From an uncultured Lachnospira sp. (GTDB lineage Bacteria; Bacillota; Clostridia; Lachnospirales; Lachnospiraceae): DNA of 64,000 nt. Made by a program: the position numbers and the translations under genes. The notes beneath the pieces were generated by a model that saw only the letters and a program-made list of their open reading frames with translations, was not told the origin of the DNA and made no database searches. Shown piece by piece: positions 1 to 7,574 of the stretch (positions are counted from its first letter, which is position 1; each line of letters opens with the position of its first letter). The stretch is taken from NCBI GenBank assembly GCA_934343805.1, contig CAKRIN010000010.1, forward strand, positions 1 through 64,000, read 5' to 3'.

Positions 1-263
1 AAGAATGTACCATGTCTTGCTGTCTTACCTACATTCTCGATATCACCTGTTCTTATACACTTCTGACAAGTTGTAACTCTTCTTCTTGGTGGAATCTCCT
101 GTCCTGTAAAATATGGCTTAAGTGGAGCCATACCTGAATTAATGATAAGCAGACTGTTATCATTGTGCGGAACTAAAGAGAAACTCTTCATCTTCAAATG
201 TCCCTTGCTCTCAAAGAAATCAAGGTATAATCTTCTTAATTCATTCACACCTCTGTACTGCAC
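1..263 (-). CDS. alaS: Alanyl-tRNA synthetase, N-terminal part (cut by window start)
   Basis: Charges tRNA-Ala with alanine in the cytoplasm. Only the first ~87 codons are present. The translation reads [20 protein letters not shown], then a run ending in [20 protein letters not shown] and a [15 protein letters not shown] segment. These are the class II motif 1/2 region of AlaRS. The start is a GTG at 261-263 (minus), 8 nt after a perfect AGGAGG; no in-frame ATG lies nearby. A small membrane protein gene ends 16 nt upstream, and both appear to be read from the promoter at 504-532. No T-box leader is visible. The gene continues beyond the window, so its C-terminal editing domain cannot be judged. 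Confidence 0.95.
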   Translation of the reverse strand, partial: MQYRGVNELRRLYLDFFESKGHLKMKSFSLVPHNDNSLLIINSGMAPLKPYFTGQEIPPRRRVTTCQKCIRTGDIENVGKTARHGTF

Positions 264-279
264 TTTTACTTCCTCCTGA

Positions 280-459
280 TTATTCAGTAATCTCTTTTTC
301 TTTATTCTCCATATCAGCTTTTGCTGCCTTTTTTGCATCTGATGCCTTACGGAGTTTACCACCTACGAATACTGCAAGTACCAGCAACGCAAGCATTATA
401 ACAAACCTTACTGCTTCGTATGCGATTTCGCCTACAAGCGCACTTACTAACCCAACCAT
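280..459 (-). CDS. Small single-pass membrane protein (59 aa), function unknown
   Basis: The open frame extends to a GTG at 474, but that GTG sits inside the Shine-Dalgarno sequence (gtGGAGGtaataagtATG). The ATG at 457-459 with 8-nt spacing is therefore the likely start. The protein has one membrane segment (about residues 18-36, [19 protein letters not shown]) followed by a charged tail rich in Lys, Ala and Glu ([20 protein letters not shown]). It lies directly between a good promoter and alaS, 16 nt from the alaS start, so the two are probably co-transcribed. I do not recognise a named family. The tail could be an amphipathic or coiled helix on the cytoplasmic side (inference). Confidence 0.75.
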   Translation of the reverse strand: MVGLVSALVGEIAYEAVRFVIMLALLVLAVFVGGKLRKASDAKKAAKADMENKEKEITE

Positions 460-503
460 ACTTATTACCTCCACGAATATAATATAAGTCTTCGCAATAA
501 TTT

Positions 504-532
504 ATAATATCACAAGAAACAACATTTATCAA
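504..532 (-). promoter_or_regulatory. Sigma-A type promoter for the small membrane gene and alaS
   Basis: On the minus strand, TTGATA (527-532) and TATTAT (504-509) are separated by exactly 17 nt. The -35 box overlaps the stop codon of the upstream MutS-like gene. No hairpin or T-box is seen between this promoter and the first start codon. Confidence 0.6.
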
Positions 533-2208
533 GATTTCCAGTTTCCTTCCGTCAGGAAATGCATTGCACGCTGTTCTGCCCCTTTGATAATATTCTTATC
601 ATAGCCTATAACATTAAGAAGCTTAATAGCATTCCTTGTAGTAGCCGGTCCATCATACAGCTTATAATCGAACTTAACCTCATCTTCTGTAACTTCTTCC
701 TGAAAATGGTAATTATCATAACAGTCCTTAAGAATTGTTGTAAGCTCAACATCATGTGTAGCAGCAAAACACAATGCCCTGTCTGTATTAAGATTTTTAA
801 GTATCTCAGATGATGCCGCAATTCGTTCAACTGTATTAGTTCCACGAAGAACCTCATCAATAAAACATAACACCGGCTGTCCGGTTCTGTTTACTGCATC
901 AAGAATCCTCTTTAACGACTTGATCTCAACAATATAATAACTGTCCGAATTAGCCAGATCATCCCTTAATGCCATTGATGAATATATTCTGTATACTGGA
1001 GCCTTATACTCCTTTGAAAGGCTTGTTCCTATAGTCTGTGCCAGAATACTGTTAATTGCTATTGTCTTTAAAAATGTTGACTTGCCCGATGCATTAGAAC
1101 CTGTAAGCAGCACATTTCTATTGGTTGATATTGAATTGCATACCGGATTATCAATAAGCGGATGATATACATCCTTTACACTCATATTATTGCCTTCTCT
1201 AAATTCCGGCTTGCAGTAAAATGGCAGGCTCTCCCTGAAAGATGCAACCGCAATTGATGCTTCTATAAATCCCAGTGTATCAATAAGATTGTAAGCATCT
1301 TCACTTCTTGCAGTTATGAGCTTTGTCATTTTATTAAACCTTACAATATCCATGTGGGTAATCATTCTAAGATAATCAAGCACAACTTCTGCGAGAGAGC
1401 CATCAACATTGCCTGATTCTATCATCCATGAACCTTTAGTAATTTTTGCAAAATTCTTTAATATATTTTTCAGCCTGTCACACTCTGGTGCAAGAAATTC
1501 AATATTGCTGTCGCATATATCCTCAGATGCTGATGCCATCTTAACTATAATATTGATACATTTGAAATAATTCTCAATTCTGGCTTTATACTTATAATAT
1601 GTGATTATTGAAAATGCAACTGATGCAATAATAAGCCATATTCCAAGAACAGGCGTAACAAATATTGTAACAAGAACCGATGCTGTCAGGAACATCCATG
1701 CAATAAAATGTACGACATTGCTCCCCTGCTTTATATCCATTATATAACTGATATAATCTGTAACTGCAACCTTGCGGCTTTTCCCCATACATCGGAATAT
1801 CTTCTGGATTGTAATTCTTTCTTTCTCATTGGCAGTGAATTCATCTGCAAGCCTGTCCATTTCACGAAGCTTTTCATTATCTGCCACAGGTTCTCTTAAC
1901 ATCTTATAAAGATATTCCTGCCCTACAGATGAATTAGTATTATTAATTGCTTTAAACACTTCATCCATTCCAAGATCATTCCAGGTAATGTCATCTATTG
2001 CTGACTCTGCCGGATTCATCTTTGCATAATGTGATATATAGTTAAAGCTCTCATCCGTACCATTGTACCTTGCACGTTTTCCCCATGATTTTCTAATTGC
2101 ATTCTCTGCTGCTTTCCTGCGCTTAATGCTGCTGCTTATACAGACATAAATACCTGTTGCCACAATAAGCAGTACAAAAGCAATAATTTCTAAATCTGTA
2201 TCAGTCAT
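529..2208 (-). CDS. Membrane-anchored MutS-like ATPase
   Basis: A 559-aa protein with a MutS-type C-terminal ATPase: Walker A LLTGSNASGKSTFLKTIA, a following lever-like segment, and Walker B VLCFIDEVLRGTNTVE with the MutS-style DEVLRGT. Hydrophobic segments lie near residues 8-25 and, as a pair, near 165-205. The family is known as membrane MutS-like ATPases in Firmicutes. It lacks the mismatch-recognition N-terminal domain of MutS, so a role in canonical mismatch repair is unlikely; its true job is unknown. The ATG follows GGAGGcatt. It lies 11 nt after deoD and is probably co-transcribed with it. Confidence 0.85.
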   Translation of the reverse strand: MTDTDLEIIAFVLLIVATGIYVCISSSIKRRKAAENAIRKSWGKRARYNGTDESFNYISHYAKMNPAESAIDDITWNDLGMDEVFKAINNTNSSVGQEYLYKMLREPVADNEKLREMDRLADEFTANEKERITIQKIFRCMGKSRKVAVTDYISYIMDIKQGSNVVHFIAWMFLTASVLVTIFVTPVLGIWLIIASVAFSIITYYKYKARIENYFKCINIIVKMASASEDICDSNIEFLAPECDRLKNILKNFAKITKGSWMIESGNVDGSLAEVVLDYLRMITHMDIVRFNKMTKLITARSEDAYNLIDTLGFIEASIAVASFRESLPFYCKPEFREGNNMSVKDVYHPLIDNPVCNSISTNRNVLLTGSNASGKSTFLKTIAINSILAQTIGTSLSKEYKAPVYRIYSSMALRDDLANSDSYYIVEIKSLKRILDAVNRTGQPVLCFIDEVLRGTNTVERIAASSEILKNLNTDRALCFAATHDVELTTILKDCYDNYHFQEEVTEDEVKFDYKLYDGPATTRNAIKLLNVIGYDKNIIKGAEQRAMHFLTEGNWKS

Positions 2209-2219
2209 AATGCCTCCAT

Positions 2220-2942
2220 TTACCTGTTATTCTGTAATCTGACTGTAGTTTCAAGAGCTGTTTCCATCATATTGGCAAATCCAGTCTGTCTTTCCTGTGC
2301 CGACAGCTTTTCGCCCCTGTAGAGATGATCACTTATTGTAAGTATTGTAAGTGCATGTTTCCTGCATCTGGCAGCAGTCATATACAATGCAGCTGATTCC
2401 ATATCAACAGCCAGCACACCCATTCTCTTCCATCTGTCATTAACAGATTCATCATCGTTATAAAAGACATCAGATGCAAGCACATTTCCAACCTTAACAT
2501 GCAGCTTTTTTTCTTTAGTAACATCATATGCTGTCTTTAAAAGTGTAAAATCAGCTATTGGTGCATATGTGCCTGGCAGATTATACTGTGCTGCAAAATT
2601 AGAATCCGTACAAGATCCCATTCCCAGTACAATATCCATAAGCTGGAGTTCATCATCAAACGCTCCAGCTGAGCCTATTCTTATAATATTATCCACATCA
2701 TAAACATTATATAGCTCATATGAATATATCCCCATTGAAGGCATTCCCATGCCGCTTCCCATCACGGATACCCTGCAATCCTTATACATTCCTGTAAATC
2801 CAAGCATATTACGGACTGTATTAAAGCACTTGACATCTGTAAGATAATTATCTGCGATATATTCTGCCCTTAACGGATCTCCCGGCATAAGAACTGTCTT
2901 TGCTATATCTCCTGACTGTGCTGCATTATGTGGTGTAGCCAT
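2220..2942 (-). CDS. deoD: Purine-nucleoside phosphorylase (DeoD type)
   Basis: Phosphorolysis of (deoxy)purine nucleosides to base plus (deoxy)ribose-1-phosphate; cytoplasmic, purine salvage. A 240-aa protein, the normal length for hexameric DeoD. It starts MATPHNAAQSGDIA and shows the VLMPGDPLRAEYIA phosphate-site segment, MGSGMGMPSMGIYSYEL, and a late nucleoside-site segment VLAVDMESAALY. The open frame runs 17 codons further up, but the ATG at 2940-2942 follows AAGGAGGAATTT and matches the family N-terminus. It lies downstream of apt, another purine salvage gene, with a strong hairpin between them, and upstream of the MutS-like ATPase. Confidence 0.95.
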   Translation of the reverse strand: MATPHNAAQSGDIAKTVLMPGDPLRAEYIADNYLTDVKCFNTVRNMLGFTGMYKDCRVSVMGSGMGMPSMGIYSYELYNVYDVDNIIRIGSAGAFDDELQLMDIVLGMGSCTDSNFAAQYNLPGTYAPIADFTLLKTAYDVTKEKKLHVKVGNVLASDVFYNDDESVNDRWKRMGVLAVDMESAALYMTAARCRKHALTILTISDHLYRGEKLSAQERQTGFANMMETALETTVRLQNNR

Positions 2943-2971
2943 AAATTCCTCCTTATACACTATTAAATATT

Positions 2972-3006
2972 CTAAAAAAGGCTGCTTTATCATCTAAAGC
3001 AGCCCG
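2972..3006 (-). terminator. Intrinsic terminator or attenuator between apt and deoD
   Basis: On the minus strand a perfect 9-bp stem GGCTGCTTT/AAAGCAGCC (2996-3004 with 2980-2988) has a 7-nt loop and is followed by TTTTTT. It sits only ~20 nt before the deoD Shine-Dalgarno, leaving little room for a separate deoD promoter. It may therefore act as a partial terminator within an apt-deoD transcript (inference). Confidence 0.8.
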
Positions 3007-3011
3007 AATAA

Positions 3012-3536
3012 TTATTTACCTGGGTATTTAATTACTGATTCAACATCATATCCTGCGATTTTGTCTCTTCCCTTAAGTCCTTCAAGTTCCATAAGAAAAA
3101 GCACTTTAACAACTTCTCCACCAAGCTCTTCAACAAGCTTGATAATAGCTTCTGTAGTTCCTCCTGTTGCAATAAGATCGTCAACAATAACAACTCTCTG
3201 TCCTGGTGTAATTGCATCCTTATGCATCTCAATTGTTGCTGTGCCATACTCAAGCTCATAATCTGCTGAAACAGTCTCACAAGGTAGCTTTCCTTTCTTT
3301 CTTACAGGAACAAATCCTTTTCCTGTATTATATGCAACTGGAACTCCGAATATAAATCCTCTTGATTCTGGTCCTACAACAACATCAAATTCTGTATCCT
3401 TCAAAAGATCTGTAAGTCCGTCAACAGCAAGTTTAAGTCCCTCAGGACTCTGTATTACACTTGTTACATCCCTGAATATAATTCCTGGCTTTGGAAAATC
3501 TGGTATACTTCTCACAAAATCTTCTACTTTACTCAT
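3012..3536 (-). CDS. apt: Adenine phosphoribosyltransferase
   Basis: Adenine + PRPP -> AMP + PPi; cytoplasmic purine salvage. A 174-aa protein of normal Apt length. PRPP-binding motif VVIVDDLIATGGTTEA; family N-terminus VRSIPDFPKPGIIFRDVT and GPESRGFIFG hood segment. The reading frame has an upstream ATG (MNAGGYIF), but the ATG at 3534-3536 is preceded by AGGAGG with ~10-nt spacing and gives the family's usual beginning (MSKVEDFVRSIPDFP). It is transcribed from the extended -10 promoter at 3610-3618 and followed by a strong hairpin, then deoD. Confidence 0.95.
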   Translation of the reverse strand: MSKVEDFVRSIPDFPKPGIIFRDVTSVIQSPEGLKLAVDGLTDLLKDTEFDVVVGPESRGFIFGVPVAYNTGKGFVPVRKKGKLPCETVSADYELEYGTATIEMHKDAITPGQRVVIVDDLIATGGTTEAIIKLVEELGGEVVKVLFLMELEGLKGRDKIAGYDVESVIKYPGK

Positions 3537-3609
3537 AAAAATGTATCCTCCTGCGTTCATCGCATATAAACGTATTATTCATATGCCACGTATTTGAAAA
3601 TTTAAATGT

Positions 3610-3618
3610 ATTATACCA
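3610..3618 (-). promoter_or_regulatory. Extended -10 promoter for apt
   Basis: On the minus strand TGG-TATAAT forms an extended -10 box. There is no good -35 hexamer at 16-18 nt. The site lies ~75 nt upstream of the apt ATG, between spoIVA and apt. Confidence 0.45.
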
Positions 3619-3662
3619 CTTTTATATAAAAAAGCATACTAAAGATTTTTAAAATCCCCATA

Positions 3663-5150
3663 TTATACAATCAGGCAGACAAGACCTGAATTTTCGTTCA
3701 TCACTTTTTCAAGTGTATCACTTATCTTAGTCATGCTCTCCGATGTGATATTATGCGTTTTTTCATATATTCCATCATCAACTATCTGTTCAACAGTCTT
3801 TCCAAATATATTAGTAGTCCATATTCCATCCGGATTATCTTTTGTATTAGCCTTTATATACTCTATAAGGTCCTCAGCCTGATTCTTATTACCTACAATA
3901 GGTGCAATTTCTACCATAATCTCTGTTTTTAGCAGATTAATTGAAGGAACCTTTGCCTTAAGCCTCACGCCGTATTTGTTTCCATTCTTTATAACAACCG
4001 GCTCCTCAAGCAGTATATCCTCTTTAGGCGGAGTAACTACACCAAATCCGTTTACCCCCACATCACTTAATGCATTATCAAAACTTCCAAGCTCTTTTTT
4101 CTTATCAGACAGAGATTTTATCATATTAATAAGTTCATATTCATTATTAATATCTGCTCCTGTAAGCTCACTGAGTATTGTATAATACAAATCCTTCCTC
4201 ATAACAAATTCTATCTCAACCTTTCCAGTTGACATATCAATTCTTCTGACTTTTATGTTATCTATGTAATCGTCACTGCAGTCTATATCCTCATATGCGT
4301 CTTTCATAACATCAATGTCATCCAGTATATCCATAGCTTTTTTAATTATACAATCTTTAAGCCAGTGCTCATCCTTTAATATCTCAATCCACGCAGGAAC
4401 ATAAAATTCAAGCTGTGCAACAGGAAATTCCTTCAGAACTCCTGATATTATGTTGTTAACATCTTCTTTTCTTAACTGTTCACAGTTTACCGGATACACA
4501 TTAACATTATATTTTCCCTCTAAAGCTTCTGCCATCCGGACTGATTCTTTTGAATATGGTTTGACACAATTAAGAATTATCACAAATGGTTTTTTCATTT
4601 CTTTCAGTCTGCTGACTGCCATCTCCTCAGCAGGTATGTAATTATCTCTTTCTATCCCTGTAAATGATCCGTCTGTTGTAACAACAACGCCTATTGTTGA
4701 ATGTTCTTCTATAACTTTGCGTGTACCTATTTCAGCAGCCTTTGAAAAAGGAATAGGTTCTTTAGACCATGGTGTGTTTACCATTCTTTCTTTTCCATTC
4801 TCCTGCGACCCCATTGCTCCATTAACCATGAATCCCACGCAGTCAATTGCACGCACTTTTATTCTTATGTCATCTGACATGCATACAGCTGCACCTTCTC
4901 CCGGAATAAACTTAGGTTCAGTTGTCATTATTGTGCTTCCTGCACTGCTTTGAGGCAGTTCATCTATAGCCCTTCTCTTTTCATTTTCATCAACAATCTC
5001 CGGAATAACACACAAATCCATGAATCTTTTAACAAACGTGGATTTTCCAGTACGGACCGGACCAACAATACCAAGATATATTTCCCCATTAGTACGTTCT
5101 TTTATATCCTCATAAAGGTTAAAACTAGCTTTTTCATTTACGTCAGACAT
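3663..5150 (-). CDS. spoIVA: Stage IV sporulation protein A (spore coat morphogenetic ATPase)
   Basis: Cytoskeleton-like ATPase that polymerises on the forespore surface and anchors the spore coat (established for SpoIVA). A 495-aa protein, matching the usual ~490. It begins with an NLYEDIKERTNGEIYLGIVG segment containing Walker A GPVRTGKSTFVKRF, a TRAFAC GTPase-type fold that in SpoIVA hydrolyses ATP. A switch-like region DCVGFMVNGA and a C-terminal VCLIV follow. The start ATG follows AGGAGGataca. It stands alone between the terminator of the recG operon and the apt promoter. Its presence implies the lineage has, or recently had, sporulation genes. Confidence 0.95.
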   Translation of the reverse strand: MSDVNEKASFNLYEDIKERTNGEIYLGIVGPVRTGKSTFVKRFMDLCVIPEIVDENEKRRAIDELPQSSAGSTIMTTEPKFIPGEGAAVCMSDDIRIKVRAIDCVGFMVNGAMGSQENGKERMVNTPWSKEPIPFSKAAEIGTRKVIEEHSTIGVVVTTDGSFTGIERDNYIPAEEMAVSRLKEMKKPFVIILNCVKPYSKESVRMAEALEGKYNVNVYPVNCEQLRKEDVNNIISGVLKEFPVAQLEFYVPAWIEILKDEHWLKDCIIKKAMDILDDIDVMKDAYEDIDCSDDYIDNIKVRRIDMSTGKVEIEFVMRKDLYYTILSELTGADINNEYELINMIKSLSDKKKELGSFDNALSDVGVNGFGVVTPPKEDILLEEPVVIKNGNKYGVRLKAKVPSINLLKTEIMVEIAPIVGNKNQAEDLIEYIKANTKDNPDGIWTTNIFGKTVEQIVDDGIYEKTHNITSESMTKISDTLEKVMNENSGLVCLIV

Positions 5151-5187
5151 TGTATCCTCCTGGCAATCAGGCAGTCTTCATAATCCA

Positions 5188-5242
5188 ATAAAAAGATTAT
5201 GCCTCCCGCATATACTTGTAAAAAATATATGCAGAAGGCACA
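5188..5242 (-). terminator. Terminator of the rpmB-distal fakA/recG operon
   Basis: On the minus strand a 15-bp stem (5226-5240 with 5200-5214, two G-U pairs), an ~11-nt loop and a following U-rich TAATCTTTTTATT. It sits 26 nt after the stop of the 76-aa gene and before spoIVA. Confidence 0.8.
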
Positions 5243-5265
5243 CTTTTTATTCTGAATGGTTACGA

Positions 5266-5496
5266 TCACTCGTCAAATTCTGCAAGCACATAATAGCCCC
5301 TGCTTGTTTCTCCAACTTCTTTGACTATACCCTTTTTAGATTTCAATCTGTCTGGAGTTGAATAATTACCCGACATTGCAACTGCCGGCTCTATTGTATA
5401 ATAATAACTGCTTGGCAGCTTTCCTTCTGTAATCTCAACCTCATCTCCTGGCTTTACCAGATTAGGTCTGCTCATTGTGAATTCCATCTGTCTCAT
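5266..5496 (-). CDS. Conserved-looking 76-aa protein of unknown function
   Basis: Small soluble protein downstream of recG (gap 15 nt) and last in the yloU-fakA-recG run, ending before a strong terminator. It begins MRQMEFTMSRPNLVKPGDEV. The first ATG follows AAGGAG with ~10-nt spacing, so MRQ is preferred to the internal MEF start. The PGDEVEITEGKLPSSYYYT and KGIVKEVGETSRGYYV segments suggest a small beta-rich fold that could be SH3- or KOW-like (inference). No membrane segment or metal motif. I do not recognise a named family. Confidence 0.7.
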   Translation of the reverse strand: MRQMEFTMSRPNLVKPGDEVEITEGKLPSSYYYTIEPAVAMSGNYSTPDRLKSKKGIVKEVGETSRGYYVLAEFDE

Positions 5497-5511
5497 TGTA
5501 CAGCATCTCCT

Positions 5512-7569
5512 TTACAAATTAATCTTTTCCAGACATTTAACTGTGTACTCATTAACTTTTTCTTTCAGGTATGAATTATCTTCAAGCTTTAATTCCGGAT
5601 CGTTCCTCAGCATATCTTTTGCTGCATCTGATGCTTCTTTAAGTGTTTTTGCATCCGTAAAGACATCAGCAATACCAAAATCAAAATCTCCACTCTGCCT
5701 TACGCCAAAGAAATCTCCAGGTCCTCGCAGCCTTAAGTCTTCCTCCGCAATTTTAAAACCATCATTGTATTTATTAAGAATTTCAAGACGCTTTCTAATC
5801 TTCTCAGACTTATTACTAGTAACAAATATGCAGTATGACTGATACTTTCCACGCCCAACACGGCCTCTTAACTGATGAAGCTGCGCAAGCCCGAATCGCT
5901 CAGAATTCTCTACCATCATAACTGTACTGTTAGGCACATTTACACCAACCTCAATAACAGTTGTAGACACCAGCACATCTGTCTCATGTGCTGCAAACCT
6001 TTCCATAACCTCATTCTTTAATGACGGACGCATCTTGCCATGAAGGTATTCTATCCTTAAATCCGGAAGCTCTTTTTTTAACATGGCGGTATAATCAACT
6101 ACATTTTCAGCCTCTACCGCCTCACTGTCCTCAACCATCGGACAGATTATATAACATTGACGCCCGCTGGCAGCCTGTTTCTGTATAAATGCATATGCTT
6201 TTGGCCTGTAGCTTTCATCTACTACACAGTTCTTTATAGGTAGTCTGTCTGCCGGCATCTCATCTATTATTGATATATCAAGATCTCCATACAGAATTAT
6301 CGCCAGTGTTCTTGGTATAGGTGTTGCACTCATAACAAGAATATGCGGACTCTTTCCTTTCTGTGAAAGATCACGTCTCTGATTAACTCCGAATCTGTGC
6401 TGCTCATCCGTGATAACAAGTGCAAGTTCTTTGTATTCAACCTTTTCCTGTATAAGAGCATGTGTTCCAACTATTATCCCAGCACTTCCATCAGCAATCC
6501 TTGAATATGCTTCTCTTTTCTGTTTTGCTGTCATTGAACCAACAAGCAGTTCAACTTTAATATCCAGTCCTGCATTTTCAAAACCCTTTGTAAGTGATTC
6601 ATAATGCTGTCTTGCAAGTACTTCCGTCGGAGCCATCAGTGCTCCCTGATACCCTGCCATAACAGTATTGATAAGTGCCAGTGTCGCAACCACTGTCTTT
6701 CCTGAGCCCACATCTCCCTGTATAAGACGGCTGCACAGATGCTCTCCCGACATATCTGCCGCAACCTCCGCAACAGTTCTTTTCTGTGCATTAGTAAGCG
6801 AGTATGACAGACTTTCAAGGAACTTATCTTTTTCTTTACATTCAGGTATAACGTAACTGTTAGGTATTCGTTCATTAGAACTTTTTAACGAAAGTGTAGC
6901 CAGCGTAAAAAGAAAGAATTCTTCAAATGCAAGTCTGTGTCTTGCCTGTATATATTCTTCCATAGTCTTTGGAAAATGTATATTAACAACACTGAAATTA
7001 TGTTCAGCAAGTGAATATCTCTTTCTTATATAATCAGGAATATACTCTTTTTCCAATCCGGCACTATATTTCTCAAGTGCCTGTGCAACAGCTTTAGTAA
7101 CTGTATTATTAGTAAGACCCCTGGTAAGCGGATATATAGGCTGCAATGTGCCCTGCAGTTCTTTATACTGCGCAAGTGTATACATTTTAGGCTGTTCTAA
7201 CAGCCATCCTCTTTTATTAACAAGTCTTCCCCTGAATACATACCTTGTTCCAAGTCTTAATGTATTCTTTAAAAATGGCATGTTATACCAGCTGCATTTT
7301 ATAGAGTCACCATTATAATCCTTTATGGTCACAGTTAATATCTTAAGCCTGCCATTTCCATATATATCAGGACTTTTACATACCTGACCTTCTATAGCAA
7401 TCTCAGTATGTTCTGATTCACTGCATATATCTTTAACAAAAACAGGCTCATGGTATACATCGTAATCCCGTGGGTATAACCCCACGAGATCCGATACTGT
7501 GTATACCGAAAGCCTGTTAAAATTCTCGGCTGTCTTAGCGCCGATCCCCTTTAATTCTGTTATATTCAT
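5512..7569 (-). CDS. recG: ATP-dependent DNA helicase RecG
   Basis: Branch-migrates and regresses stalled forks and Holliday junctions. A 685-aa protein of normal length. An N-terminal wedge/OB domain (~1-230) is followed by SF2 helicase motifs: I GDVGSGKTVVA, II DEQHRFG, III MSATPIPRT, and VI QLHQLRGRVGRG. The C-terminal domain contains GPGDFFGVRQSG, typical of RecG. The ATG lies just after the fakA stop (TAAGGATTATG), so translation is probably coupled to fakA. The fakA-recG pairing is known in Firmicutes. Confidence 0.97.
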   Translation of the reverse strand: MNITELKGIGAKTAENFNRLSVYTVSDLVGLYPRDYDVYHEPVFVKDICSESEHTEIAIEGQVCKSPDIYGNGRLKILTVTIKDYNGDSIKCSWYNMPFLKNTLRLGTRYVFRGRLVNKRGWLLEQPKMYTLAQYKELQGTLQPIYPLTRGLTNNTVTKAVAQALEKYSAGLEKEYIPDYIRKRYSLAEHNFSVVNIHFPKTMEEYIQARHRLAFEEFFLFTLATLSLKSSNERIPNSYVIPECKEKDKFLESLSYSLTNAQKRTVAEVAADMSGEHLCSRLIQGDVGSGKTVVATLALINTVMAGYQGALMAPTEVLARQHYESLTKGFENAGLDIKVELLVGSMTAKQKREAYSRIADGSAGIIVGTHALIQEKVEYKELALVITDEQHRFGVNQRRDLSQKGKSPHILVMSATPIPRTLAIILYGDLDISIIDEMPADRLPIKNCVVDESYRPKAYAFIQKQAASGRQCYIICPMVEDSEAVEAENVVDYTAMLKKELPDLRIEYLHGKMRPSLKNEVMERFAAHETDVLVSTTVIEVGVNVPNSTVMMVENSERFGLAQLHQLRGRVGRGKYQSYCIFVTSNKSEKIRKRLEILNKYNDGFKIAEEDLRLRGPGDFFGVRQSGDFDFGIADVFTDAKTLKEASDAAKDMLRNDPELKLEDNSYLKEKVNEYTVKCLEKINL

Positions 7570-7574
7570 AATCC

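Noticed and set aside
460..528. Possible T-box leader upstream of alaS
   Set aside because: Only ~70 nt between the promoter region and the small membrane gene; no T-box sequence or antiterminator is seen.
5151..5200. Sigma-E type promoter for spoIVA (CATAATCT as -10)
   Set aside because: A CATAnnnT match exists, but it falls in the upstream terminator stem and a matching -35 is not convincing.
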